Source of the DNA: Larix kaempferi
Taxonomy: Eukaryota; Streptophyta; Pinopsida; Pinales; Pinaceae
Length of the DNA stretch: 64,000 nucleotides
Direction of reading: 5' to 3'
Assembly (NCBI GenBank): GCA_027924585.1
Contig: BSBM01000096.1
Coordinates: 7,935,501-7,999,500, forward strand
Part shown: in pieces, positions 11,790-22,196 of the stretch
Layout: the number at the start of each line of letters is the position of its first letter
Numbering within the stretch: position 1 is the stretch's first letter
The notes under the pieces: model-generated
Databases searched by the model: none
Seen by the model: the letters and a program-made list of their open reading frames with translations, nothing else
What the model was told of the DNA's origin: nothing
Position numbers and translations under genes: made by a program

Positions 11790-12075
11790 ATAGAATATTG
11801 GTTGTTGAGCCTTGATAAGAGGTTCTTGGTACTTCTCGAGAAGAGGAACATCATGAAAAGCATGGAGGTTGTCCTCATCCAATGGAGCAAATGTGTCTTG
11901 CAACAATCTATTTATCCCATCTTCACCATTAGTATCAATAACGTCATCTTCGTCCATAGGATCATTAAGAACTCGATCTTCAATAGCATGATCTCCATGC
12001 TCATCATCTTGTAAAGTAGTATTTCTACTATTATGTGGAAAATAGCTCTCTCGCGGTCGACATCTTGGGGGCATT
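11790..12075 (-). pseudogene. Acidic N-terminal exon of the CACTA transposase gene
   Basis: The minus strand from 12075 reads MPPRCRPRESYFPHNSRN, then an Asp/Glu-rich stretch ending PLLEKYQEPL. Plant TNP2 proteins usually have an acidic, low-complexity segment ending in a similar EPL motif just before the core. After EPL the reading shifts to another frame, suggesting a small indel, and the block ends near a GT that could be a splice donor. Confidence 0.6.
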
Positions 12076-12211
12076 GTCTTTATATTTACAAACAATGCAA
12101 TAACATTAGTGTATAATATACAACACATATATTTAAAATGATAAAAAAAATTGTGATTACATTATTAGTACTATTACAAGAAGTACAATATGTAATGAAT
12201 AATGTCTTACT

Positions 12212-12413
12212 AATGGATGATATTCATATCCCCCTTTAGCATGCCCCTTCTCCTTACAATGTTTTTCAGCTGATGTTCTTAAAATTCTTCTAGTTCACAA
12301 ACCTCTGCAATCATTGCAAGGGAAATAACACTTTCCATCACCCTTCACCTCCAATGTTGCCTTAGCCTCAGCATACCTCCTATTGTTTTCTTCCCAAGTA
12401 TATTTATTTGACA
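12212..12413 (-). pseudogene. N-terminal zinc-finger-like exon of the CACTA gene
   Basis: From ATG at 12413 the minus strand encodes MSNKYTWEENNRRYAEAKAT, then CYFPCNDC, a stop (TGA), then a basic segment with EKHCKEKGHAKGG. The CxxxC-x2-C...H-C...H pattern resembles the transposase-associated zinc finger that opens CACTA proteins, though it is diverged. The exon ends at a CATTA/GTAAG donor. The in-frame TGA shows that it is broken. Confidence 0.55.
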
Positions 12414-14865
12414 TTCTGATAGCCGATAACAACAAAAAAACCCATTAATCAATATATAACGTACGTCTAAATTGAATAGAGTATATATATATATATATAT
12501 TAAAGGAGAATAATGTGAATATAATGGGGACATTACAAAAAGAGTAACAAATACTAAAAGGATCTTAAAACATTTAGGAATGGATAATAACAACTATTTC
12601 TAGTTTAAGAGGAGGACCTTGACCATATACCCCAATATATTGAAATTTAAGATAAATCTAGATAATTTGATTTATTAGATAGGTGAGATAAATAAATAAA
12701 AACTTGGGTTTAAAGGAATAAAAGACCCTAAAAGTAAGAAATTTTCATGTGTGACATTGGAATGACAAACCTAATTATGGTGGGATAAGCTATGCTGAAT
12801 CACAAGCAATTTTAAAAAACAAGACCATGAATTGGAGAATGATGGTGTCTAAGTTTAAAATTATGTATTTTTCCTCTGATTTTAAATAAAATTTGTTACA
12901 TATATTGCAAAAGATTAAAAAATGGAGATTCTCATCAAATGGTATATAGATAATAAATTTCCTATAATAGTATCTCACCATGTTGAAGAAGCAAGAAAAT
13001 ATTATTGACATGGCGCAAACTATGATTACGTCTATACAATCCTAGAAAGAGGACATATCTAGACAATATGCTCAATATTTTTTCATCGAGATTGTAGAAA
13101 GCATGGGGTTTTTTCTCCCAATATTGTCAATAGTTTATCCACATGGATACCTCCAAGCAAAAATATCTAAATAAAAAGTGTTTTTATATATTAATTCTAA
13201 AGATAGGATTCCAAACACTATTTAAGAAAAATAACAAATTTGGTATTTTTCTTGGATTTCAATGTCCAAGCTTTCTTCAATCACACATCAAGAAGAATCT
13301 CGGTGTAAAGGATTTTTTATCCCATGGTTGAATTTTCTTTAGGAGAAGTAGTGGTTGATCCCAATTTCCATTCTCTCAATGAGGCATTAGGTGTTGCAAG
13401 TTCAAGCTTTAACAACAAATCAATAGGCCCAAGACATCAAAACCTAGGATGGTGTATCAAAGAATCATTAGCCAAATAAATTCGTTCTTGAAAGAGACTT
13501 GGTGAAAGAATCATAAGATTTTAACCATTTCCTTACCTACATGAAGAATCAAATTATACCACCATAATAAATGAGTATTAATAGAGAAGTCATTTCTAAT
13601 ACATGGTTCTTTTCATGTTAGGAAGGGCTTGAGAACTTATTTTGGCTTGTAAACACTCTATGCAACAAAAGTTCCTTGATATTTTACCTTGTAGGGGGTT
13701 ACTAACATAATATCAAGAGGAAATCCTTATTGTACATTTTTTCCCAATGACCCTCCTTGAACCCTAGTTCTAATGGTACCTATCACCCTAAATTGGTTTG
13801 GGGTATAACATAACTACTACCTAGACTAATGAAATCATGTATTTTGATTATATTAAACCCATAAAAATATGTGAATATCCTTTTCTAGGTGTGCATAGGC
13901 TCGCTTTGTTGGGACCCAACATGAAGAATCATAAACATGGTTGACTACCAGAACTTTGGTTTCAATTTTATCTTTGATTTATAATACCATGAGTTTAGTG
14001 ATCCACTTATATATGTTCTTATCAACCCTATACACCATTACTTCCCATTTTTGCATAAGAGAGGTTTGGAAGGCAAAATGGACACCTAAGAATTCAAATA
14101 TTTTGTTAGCTATTTTATATGGATATTTTACACCATTGGTGTAAAGAAGACGAATACTAGGTACTCCTAGTTACAATTAATGGAACATGTGAAAAGGTAC
14201 TCCTAGTTAGAAGTAATGGAACATGTGAAGCCAACTAGATCCAAATTAATGTTATGCATGCTTTTACATACATGGCCACACTTTTCCTTGAAGAAAAGCA
14301 TAAGCCTCATGGTTATTCTAAAGAGGGACCATGGATAAATACTAAAGTTATAAACAAGAACCAAAACCACATCTCAAAATCCTTAAACTAGGGATTAAAA
14401 CATGTGAAAGCAAAAATGCACGAGGAAATATCATGCATGGACAACATTTGTGTGACATGCATGCATTCATAGCATTAACCTTGCCACCCACATGGATTAT
14501 AAATGGAGGATACATCATGGATAAAGAGGTAGATAAAGAGAAAAATGAGATCTGCATTGAAGCCCTAGTTGGAACATAAAGAGTGCAACAAAAAAAAGAC
14601 TAGTGCATTGCAGTTAAGCTAACTTGGAAAACGAATGAGATCAAAAATTCGATGTGTCAAACCAGTACCGAACTCTTGAAATTGCAGAAGGAAAAACCAA
14701 TAGAAAGATCGCTGCAACTGTAACAAATGATTCTGAAAATATGACTTAAGAACATGTATTTATAGATCAATGAGGGTCGCGGTTCCGGCAAAAATGCACA
14801 ACGGTCAAATTTCAAAAAAACAAAAAGTCAATGACCGTTACAAAAAAAAAAAAAATCTTTTCGGC
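12414..14865. other. AT-rich 5' part of the CACTA element, no gene recognised
   Basis: This part lies between the transposase start and the right terminus. It has short open frames on both strands (for example 12790-13011 minus, 13941-14144 plus), none with a known motif, and a (TA)n run near 12483-12500. A second CACTA gene (TNPA-type) could once have been here, but I cannot see one. Confidence 0.45.
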
Positions 14866-15105
14866 ATTTTATGGCTATAGCAACGGATGTACTTTTCGTG
14901 TATATAGCGATGAAAGTACTTTTCATGGCTATAGCGACGAAAGTTCATGGCTATAGAGAGGAAAATTCCATCCGTGGCTATAGCGACGATCGTCGGGGGA
15001 ATTTTCATTTTTTTCCAAAAATTTAAATTGTTTTTCCACGAAAACATCAATTTTAATTGTTTCGTGGCAAAGGTTCATGGGACTTTTGAGCCATATGTAG
15101 TAGTG
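14866..15105 (-). repeat. CACTA terminus with subterminal repeats
   Basis: The plus strand ends ...atatgtagtagtg at 15105, the inverse of CACTACTACATAT. The motif ggctatagcgacgaaagt and its variants occur near 14870, 14896, 14928, 14950 and 14973. Clustered short repeats within about 250 bp of the end are the binding sites for CACTA transposase accessory proteins in known elements. Confidence 0.8.
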
Positions 15106-15188
15106 ATATCATTCCCATCTTTCTCCTATGGCGAATACATATAAAATCATTAACACACCAACTAATAAATGAGAATCCAAGCATCCAA

Positions 15189-16095
15189 TGTAAGTAGATA
15201 AGCAAATGCAAACACACAAACAATCACACTACATAGTATTTAACGTGGTTCACCCCCAGGATGGAGGCTACGTCCACAAGAATTGTTGTTATATTAGTCT
15301 TTTGGGAAGGGTGCAACAGTTATTTGTCTGTGCACTCAGCTTGCAGACCCTCTTCTCTCTCAATAGGCCTCTACACACACAGCTTGTAGAGCCTTTACAA
15401 AATTGTCTCTCAACAGAGATCTATTCAGTGAATAACAATACAAAACGAGAGGTTCAACAACCCTAAAGATCAACAATGAAGATTAACCCTTTCCCATACA
15501 AAATATGCCTTATTTATAGATCATGCCCGTAGGTCATGTCTTTACAATTCGAAGGCCAAAACCCTTAGGTTTACAAAACTGTCATAGTTTTCCCTTAATC
15601 GGACGTGATGGCTTCTGGTAGCGAATATTCCGTTGTGGACACCTTTAGCGCATGCCTCACATCGCTATCGGCCTTCTTGTCGCACGCATGCCAACAGGTC
15701 ACTTTCACCGAGCCATTATTCCTCTAATAGTCTCGTGTGATTGGTTCAGGTAGTGGTTCTTTCGCATGTGCGACCAGTCGCTTTCTTTCCTCTTTGCTCA
15801 TACCCGCCGCTTGGTACTCTTGGAGCATCTTTACCAAAAATAGACCACCGCTGGTCTAACCAGAATCTGTGCCGTCTTTCGTCCAACACTCTGCTTTGCC
15901 GGATCCACGTAGACTAGACACATCGCAGCGCTGTCTCCTCGCAGCACTGATCTTCGCAGCTCTTCCGACGCTGTGCTGCGCGCAACTTCGCATCATCCCA
16001 AAACTTATACAAAAATACTTCACCTGAACTGTGCTCAACTCCACAGTTCCAAAAATCCTTCTTTCTCAAAATGCTCCACTTGGGCCAGCCCAACA
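15189..16095 (-). repeat. Copia-type LTR (solo or truncated)
   Basis: Read on the minus strand it begins TGTTGGGCTGGCCCAAG at 16095 and contains a TATA box (complement of 15511-15518). Near its 3' end it has the element GTGGACGTAGCC followed by GTGAACCACGTTAAAT, which is widespread in plant Copia LTRs. The end at 15189 (TTACA) is a guess based on the TGT...ACA rule; the flanking 5-mers do not match. No Copia gag-pol is seen on either side. Confidence 0.65.
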
Positions 16096-16120
16096 AGTAA
16101 GATGCATCAACTAGCTTGAA

Positions 16121-16544
16121 GGAGAAAAATCACAGTAATAATCAGCCATCAAAGTAGAAGAGCAATGATGTTCCAAGAGAAGAGCCATGTGATATCTCTA
16201 GTGAGTGCATGAAGCAACAAGAAGAAGACATCAAGCAAAGGTATAAGAGTAATTCTGATTTTTTTGGTAGCAATGTTTTCTTACATCCATTTGAGGAATC
16301 TTCCCATTCATTTAATGTAAATGGACCCCCTAATGCTTAATTGAATGTTGGATATGAGTATTGTGATGTGGATCCATGCTACAAGCAATTGAACTTAAAT
16401 TTGCAGCCAACAAAGAACATGCACATAGCTTTCCCATCTAAAGGCTGTGTAATGGGTGAGCATGTTGAACCATGTGCATCCAAAGAACCAGTATCCATTC
16501 AAGGGGTTCTTGGTAGGTGGGAAATGAATCCATTTCTAGTTTAA
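16121..16544 (+). pseudogene. Unrecognised ORF remnant upstream of the main ORF
   Basis: One frame reads through with only two or three stops: PREEPCDISSECMKQQEED, then KQRYKSNSDFFGSN, a stop, then LNVGYEYCDVDPCYKQLNLN and later CVMGEHVEPCASKEPV. The motif RYxxNSDF recurs in the next ORF and in the copy at 56580, so this is part of the same repeat-bearing protein family. No known domain is recognised. Confidence 0.45.
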
Positions 16545-16587
16545 TTGTTGTTATTTCAAGAGCATTGCTAAAAGGAATGAAGATGAC

Positions 16588-17718
16588 ATGAGTTCAATTG
16601 AACTCGATGATAGTGAGCCATCTTGTGGAGAAAATCTAGAAGACAATCACACACTTGTTGGGTGCGAACTAGAGAGTTTTGTGGAAGAAACGACCACCAT
16701 ATCCCTACCACATGAAGATGAAGATACGATGCAAAGGTATGAACAAAATTCTGATTTCTATATTCCTTTTTGTCATCATGAGATTTCACCCTCTACCCGG
16801 GAGGAAATTGGCATGGTTGAGTCCTCTAGTGGTGAGGCTCAAATTTATGATGTTGAGGATCATTGCAGTAAGGAGGATGGATTGTTGAATGGGATTCTGC
16901 ATGATACTCATATGGTGGATGAGCCCACATGTGACATCACACCTGGTGTATTCAAGCAGTCAAGGAGTGATTTGGAGAGCTTACTCCTAGTCACCGAAGA
17001 GAGGATGTTGCAAGTGGTGTCCAGAATTGATGATGCACATATATTCATGGAGGATCTTATTGGGAGAGTTCAATTGGAGGAGAGACAAGGTGGAGTTGTT
17101 GGGAGAGTCTCTAGCTCTAAACTGTGCATCATTAAAGGACATTTGGGAAATATGAAAGCATACTACTTGCAGATGTTCATGGATAGAGACGTGGCTCCCA
17201 AATTTGTTGAAGACAAAGCAACAATAGAAGGAGAGAAATTTCATATGGAATTGGGATATTCATGTACCTCTCTCAGGACTGCTAGTAAGGTGATGTGTGT
17301 GGTTGGTTGCAAACATGGTGCATTGCAAGAGCCTCATGTGCAAGGTGAGCATGAGGAGTGTTCAATGATGCATGTGCATGATGTTAGCAGTGATGTGGAG
17401 ATTGGTTGTAGAGCACTTGTTTCACACTTAGAGGATCATGATATTTCTCTATATGATGAAGACTCATCAATGGAGGATGTACCTGAGTGCATTCCACTTG
17501 GACCATGCAACAATAGTGAGATATTTCCATTTATTGATAGATGCATTTCAAATATGGGGAATTCTAGAGGTGAAAGCACATATTATGATTCCATTGACAT
17601 CTCTCACAGTGCCCAGTTAGATGACCAACAACCTATGCACATTTGGCTTCCATTTGATGACATTCATCCACATATAGATTGGGTGGAACATTACATGGCA
17701 CACATGGAGACACTTTGA
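16588..17718 (+). CDS. Hypothetical acidic protein, 376 aa, unknown family
   Basis: This is the longest open frame in the window outside microsatellites. The start ATG gives MSSIELDDSEPSCGENL. The protein is acidic, with many Glu, Asp, His and Cys residues, and has no signal peptide or membrane segment that I can see. Landmarks: RYEQNSDF near residue 50, MVESSSGE near residue 76, EEPHV/QEPHV-type motif followed by EHEE near residue 248, and VEHYMAHMETL at the end. The first three kinds of landmark recur in the same order at 56580-57500. The frame ends in TGA at 17716-17718. Its location before a purine tract and LTR suggests that a retroelement carries it. The function is unknown, and it may be a fossil that happens to be open. 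Confidence 0.55.
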   Translation: MSSIELDDSEPSCGENLEDNHTLVGCELESFVEETTTISLPHEDEDTMQRYEQNSDFYIPFCHHEISPSTREEIGMVESSSGEAQIYDVEDHCSKEDGLLNGILHDTHMVDEPTCDITPGVFKQSRSDLESLLLVTEERMLQVVSRIDDAHIFMEDLIGRVQLEERQGGVVGRVSSSKLCIIKGHLGNMKAYYLQMFMDRDVAPKFVEDKATIEGEKFHMELGYSCTSLRTASKVMCVVGCKHGALQEPHVQGEHEECSMMHVHDVSSDVEIGCRALVSHLEDHDISLYDEDSSMEDVPECIPLGPCNNSEIFPFIDRCISNMGNSRGESTYYDSIDISHSAQLDDQQPMHIWLPFDDIHPHIDWVEHYMAHMETL

Positions 17719-18497
17719 AAAAATATTTTTTCTCATGCTATGTGGAAGACGGTTGTGCAAGCAAGTTACAATGAAGAAATTGGCATGTAGTATGTTGAGG
17801 CATTTTCCTTGCATATGGAAGTGCTTAGCGTTCCTCTATGGAGGAAATTCACATCTTGGGATGAGGCACACATGCACATTCTTGTTGGACCAGCCAACAA
17901 TGGAGACAATACATCTATTGTTTCAGTGGATGATATTTATAGGTAGTTTCAATTGGACTACTTTCCTTCACTCCTAGCACCTGAGGATGTGAAAGGAAAC
18001 TTTGGTTTGATGGGGGGGGACCGTTTCTATTGATGCTTAATGAGAAGAAAGTGACACCTGTGTTTGCTTCTCAACTTGATTTTTATCACTTTGAGACATC
18101 CTTGGTCCTCCTTCAGTATGGTGAGTAGCAGTAGCATCTACTAGCGCCACTTGATACTTGTTTCATGCACAACAGTGCAAGAGAGTTCCACCTGAGCTCT
18201 TGGGGTGGAGCACGTGATTGCAGTGTGAGCCATGGGATTAGGGTTTTGTTTGCACATGAGGAGTTTCACATTTTTGTGAAGAGGATCACTGAGTTGATGA
18301 ATTGCATTGGGAGTGGCACACTTCCAATATGGTGTATGGATCCTGGCATACCATGGAGTGACAAGTTTTCACAAGTAGCAGTGATGATGGATTGTATGCA
18401 TCAGGGACCATGGGATCTAGGCATTGATGGGTGGTTTCATATAACATTGATATTTTGTAGGGTGAAGTTGAGGAAATGGGACCCATACATTCCTTAG
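17719..18497 (+). pseudogene. Downstream ORF of the same unassigned family
   Basis: After the stop a second coding-like stretch can be followed in changing frames: MWKTVVQASYNEEIGM, then LHMEVLSVPLWRKFTSWDEA, then (18165-18497) REFHLSSWGGARD, a Lys/Ile helix-like stretch, LPIWCMDPGIPWSDKF and WDLGIDGWFH. The motifs xEFHLS and LPIWCxDPxI occur in the same order at 57800-57990. No known domain is recognised. Confidence 0.45.
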
Positions 18498-18821
18498 CAT
18501 GATGGATTTTCTTGGATGTCACTAAGGTTGTTGGAGTGCAGTAGTGGTGGTCATAGTCACATTGCATTCATCAAATTCACTTGGGATCCTAGCATTCTTC
18601 TTAGTTGTTTCAATTCATAAAAACACACATTTTCATTTGTAGAGATAATGGAGTCACTCAGTGAGGATATGGTTGTGTTCAAAGTGGTGCAGAGGAAGCA
18701 TGATGGACCAATTGAATTCCAAATGCTATGTTAAGTCAGCAACAAAATTTTGATGGTGAGAAGTCATGGATTGGTTTCATGCTTTCTATGGAGCTGATTT
18801 CTTGGTTGAGTACAAGCAATT
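18498..18821 (+). other. 3' untranslated part of copy 1
   Basis: Short open frames without motif. The line KVVQRKHDGPIEF near 18680 has a weak counterpart, RVVQQYHGGSF, near 58600. Confidence 0.35.
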
Positions 18822-18836
18822 ATGGGAGGGGAGGAC
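18822..18836 (+). other. Polypurine tract of copy 1
   Basis: tgggaggggaggac lies directly before tacaatgtcccc. The second copy has tgggtggggggga before tgtaatgttccc. The flanking gagnanaagcaat is shared too. Confidence 0.65.
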
Positions 18837-20229
18837 TACAATGTCCCCATTTTAGAGGCTTCATGATAATTCTCCTAACCCATTCATCCCCATGGTTTCA
18901 AGAAAAAAATAAAATAAATTATCTAGGAATAATATTAGTCCATGATCATTTAATTTAATTAAATGACACTTTAAAAAAATGTTATAGTCTTAAATGAAAA
19001 TATTTTATTATCATTAATTTTGTTATGAGTGATTAATGCATAGGAGGGACCAAGAGGCGCATGGTGCTTATTTCACCTTCTAAGATGTTTCCAAAATAAA
19101 ATTAGAATAAAATGACACAAAGAAAGGTGTTAGTGAAAAGAAGGAAACTAGAAGAAAAGTGGAGCAAAAGCTTAAAATATGGAAGGCAGCAACAAAAGCA
19201 TGGAAACTCAAAAAATAAGGAAATTAGTAATAAAAGTAGGAAAGTTATCAAAAGCAAAAAAGAAAGAATTTTCCTAATTTGTGCAACTCAAGAAAGATTA
19301 GAAACAACCAGAAAAGATATAGGGTTCATGTTTATCCAGTGAGGGCGCAATGTTGTGGAAAGTGGGTCCAAACTCAATCCAACTATTGAAGGAAACATCC
19401 ATGCCTCCTCAAATTCAAATTTATAATAGGATAAGCTCAACCATAAGGAGAAAATTATATAAAAGAAGGAGGAGAAATCCATTTCACATCTTTTGATAGT
19501 TTAACTAAATTTGCGCTGAGAAAGCTATGAGCTTCTATAGGCTTTGGAGATGCGCCCTTAGCCAACTGTGGGAGATGTACCCCATAGTAATTGTTCGATT
19601 CTTAATTTTATCAGATAATGTATAGCCGTTAGATCCTGATTTGCAGGTATGAACTATCATACATCCTGAAGAATTCAAGCCTCCGGAGTTGATGCAAATA
19701 TTGGTGCAAGATCATTGAATATTTATGTTGGTACTCATCCAGAGAAGAGATCAACTAGAGAAATTGTGCCCATGCGAGATATATCAGTTGTATTTTGTGC
19801 CTCCCATGAGCTATCTAATATTCATTCTCAACATTTGGTCGTGATCCAGTGAATCCAAGACTTCTTTCATGCTCACATTGAAGAATTATGCTCCACTGTT
19901 GTAAGAACTCAAATATTAAGGACAAGCTGTAAAGTATGAGTTATGGATTCCTTCTAATGCTGCTAATACATTCTGATAAATCTTTCTACTGCTTATTTAC
20001 TTGTGTTTGAATTCATACAGTACTTATGAGAAATAATTTTTGAGCCTCTGTGGTTGTTTGTACTTCATTATTTCAAGACTAGCTCTTTATGCCTAGAATT
20101 TTGACTAGTCTTGCAATATCTTTTACAAAAAGAGTTCTATTAGTCCAATTTTTATTCTATAAAGTGTTGCAGGTCCTTAATACCCTATTCACAAACCAAT
20201 CCTCATACTATGAATTCATGACCTCATAA
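18837..20229 (+). repeat. LTR-like region of copy 1 (end uncertain)
   Basis: It starts TACAATGTCCCCATT (TG changed to TA if the family start is TGTAATG). A TATA box, tatataaaag, lies at 19456-19465; the second copy has tataaaag at 59736. The 3' end is not defined and is placed only at the next annotated element. No host gene is visible inside. Confidence 0.45.
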
Positions 20230-20860
20230 TCCTGTGATCTAGGAGGATATTGGTGGCCACCCACCTATTCCACTTGGACCCCCACCATTGTTTCTTCAAT
20301 TTTTTAGTTTCCTTAATTGTAGCACAATTTACTATTTTTGGCGGTTTTCGAGTCCTAAACTTTTGGAGCCATTTTGAGACCCTAAACGACGTTTTTTCGG
20401 CATCGAATGGTTAGGAAAATATGAGTTCGTTCCTCAAATTATTTTATTTATGTATGTAGTCCTTGAATAGATATATCTAACGATGTATCATGTGCGTCAA
20501 ACGGAGATAGTATGCCAAAGTTACGACCCCGGGAAATTGATGTACCAAGTTACCCAACGGGGCCCATATTCTGGCATTTCACCTCCTAGGGTTATGTTTT
20601 TGGATGTGTAGGGTTTCCATTGTTTCTCAATAATATATAGGCCTTCAAGCCTCATTGTAACACAAAGTTCAGAGGCATGTAGCCGCCACATCTCTTCTCA
20701 GAGATAAGCTACCAACACTCTAGCTAGTTTATTTCCATCCTATATGTAAACAAGTTTCAATTCTTTGATTAATGAAATGAAGTTTTATTTCCGCTGCATC
20801 TTTGCTTTTATGGGTATTTGTGTATTCTGTTGCGTTCCTGCATAAATCCGGATCATCCTG
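20230..20860 (+). repeat. Solo Ty3-type LTR with 5-bp target-site duplication
   Basis: The LTR is 20235-20855, beginning TGATCTAGGAGG and ending CCGGATCA, with terminal inverted repeats TGATC/GATCA. It is flanked on both sides by tcctg (20230-20234 and 20856-20860), a perfect 5-bp target duplication. Its sequence matches, with substantial divergence, the LTR at 54300-54927 on the other strand, which is followed by a Ty3 gag. The clean flanks indicate loss of the internal domain by LTR-LTR recombination. Confidence 0.9.
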
Positions 20861-22196
20861 TTTGGAAAAATTAGAATGAAGACTAGTTGAGCAGTCCTAT
20901 GTAGCACACTTCCTCTTTTGACCTCCAAACACTATCAAATATTCTCTAAACCATAGTATCTTTTGTATATCAGTATATTAGAGGGTATAAAAAGGTTATG
21001 CACCTTCAAATTTTTCCCAAATCCCATGGAAAGGATCTAGTCTGAATATGCTGGTGTACCCATGAAGCCTTGGAGTAGACTTCAATGACAACTGATTTCG
21101 AAACATAAAAGGTCCCAGTACGTTGTGTAGAGGATTCTTAAGCAAGATTAGCCTTGTTTTTATGATGTTGTACACTTGTATTCAACCTTATTGTATCCAA
21201 GAAATTCCATTTGTAAATTTTGGGTGGATTTAGCTATGCCAGAACTAGTTCATAAATCCTAGTCCAATAATTAGTTTTCAAGTCTTGCAATTTTTTCTGA
21301 TTTAAGTTTTGTGATTTAAGCTAACATTCTCAGAATATGATCTGAGGATATTACATTATCTGATGCAGGGGTCACACTAGTAGTCAATAGTGTAGAATAT
21401 GTTGCAATGTGAGTAGGAGGTAGGGATCCCATAGCATCTTGTGTTGCATGGTTGCTACCAACACCAAGCTAATGAGGTTCAATTTGTTGAAGAAACAAAT
21501 GATAATCATCTATAAAATAAAATAAAATTATAAATATTAAACATGATAAAATTGACAAATGTACTTTTAGATTACTCTCAATCACCTTAGTCTTTCAACC
21601 AAAACCTTCCTCCTCTACATTAGTTTAGGTGAGTTAGAATAAAACAATGAAAACAATTCTTGATTATTCTTCCATATAAGCTTATGGATACTTTCTCTTG
21701 GGTTTGGATAATCTAGAAAGTTGACATCATCATCACCTACATTTGTTTCAAGGGTGGAGTAGTCCTCCCCACATATATCACATATAGTTTATTATAACAT
21801 TAATTTTAGGAAAATTACTATAAAATAAATAAATTTAAGAAATCAAAGTGAGCCAAGTTTTTAGAGGAGGCTATACAATATTGTGTGCAAGTGCCTTCCC
21901 ATGATCATCCCACCAAAACATTCAAAACAATATTACTTACAACATAATACATAGATGGAGTTATGTATACTAGAATGAAACACTTCATCAGTTCAATATG
22001 TAAAGAATAAAATGTATTTACCCCAAGTCCCTCCTTGGGCAAGAAAAAATTTCATGTGTTCTTACCTTTTGACCTCTAGTACATGAGTACATGATCTGGT
22101 ATTTTTATAATGTGAATTGGATGTCACACTTTCCCCCATTCCTCCTAAACTATCATCACTCTCGGAGGATAGATCTAATAGATACCTATATGGTGG
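20861..22196. other. No feature seen
   Basis: No convincing open frame, repeat or RNA gene. AT-rich DNA with short homopolymers. Confidence 0.45.

Larger units (their letters stand above)
7917..15105 (-). mobile_element. Decayed CACTA (En/Spm) transposon, left end not found
   Basis: The minus strand carries, in the usual order, an N-terminal zinc-finger-like exon, the TNP2 transposase core, DUF4218-like and DUF4216-like blocks and an acidic tail. The right terminus, read on the minus strand from 15105, is CACTACTACATATGGCTC, followed inward by repeats around ggctatagcgacgaaagt; this is the standard CACTA architecture. I could not find the matching terminus on the left, which may have been lost beside the GAT arrays. 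The coding part has stops and frameshifts, so the element is not autonomous now. Confidence 0.8.
16096..20229 (+). mobile_element. Unassigned LTR-type element, copy 1 (5' truncated)
   Basis: It consists of a coding-like region at 16121-18497, a purine tract, and an LTR-like start near 18837 with a TATA box at 19456-19464. The same order, and similar protein motifs, occur at 55862-60740. No gag, protease, RT or integrase is visible. It could be a non-autonomous LTR element, or the 3' extra-ORF part of a larger retrotransposon whose gag-pol was lost when other elements inserted on the left. The right boundary is uncertain. Confidence 0.55.
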
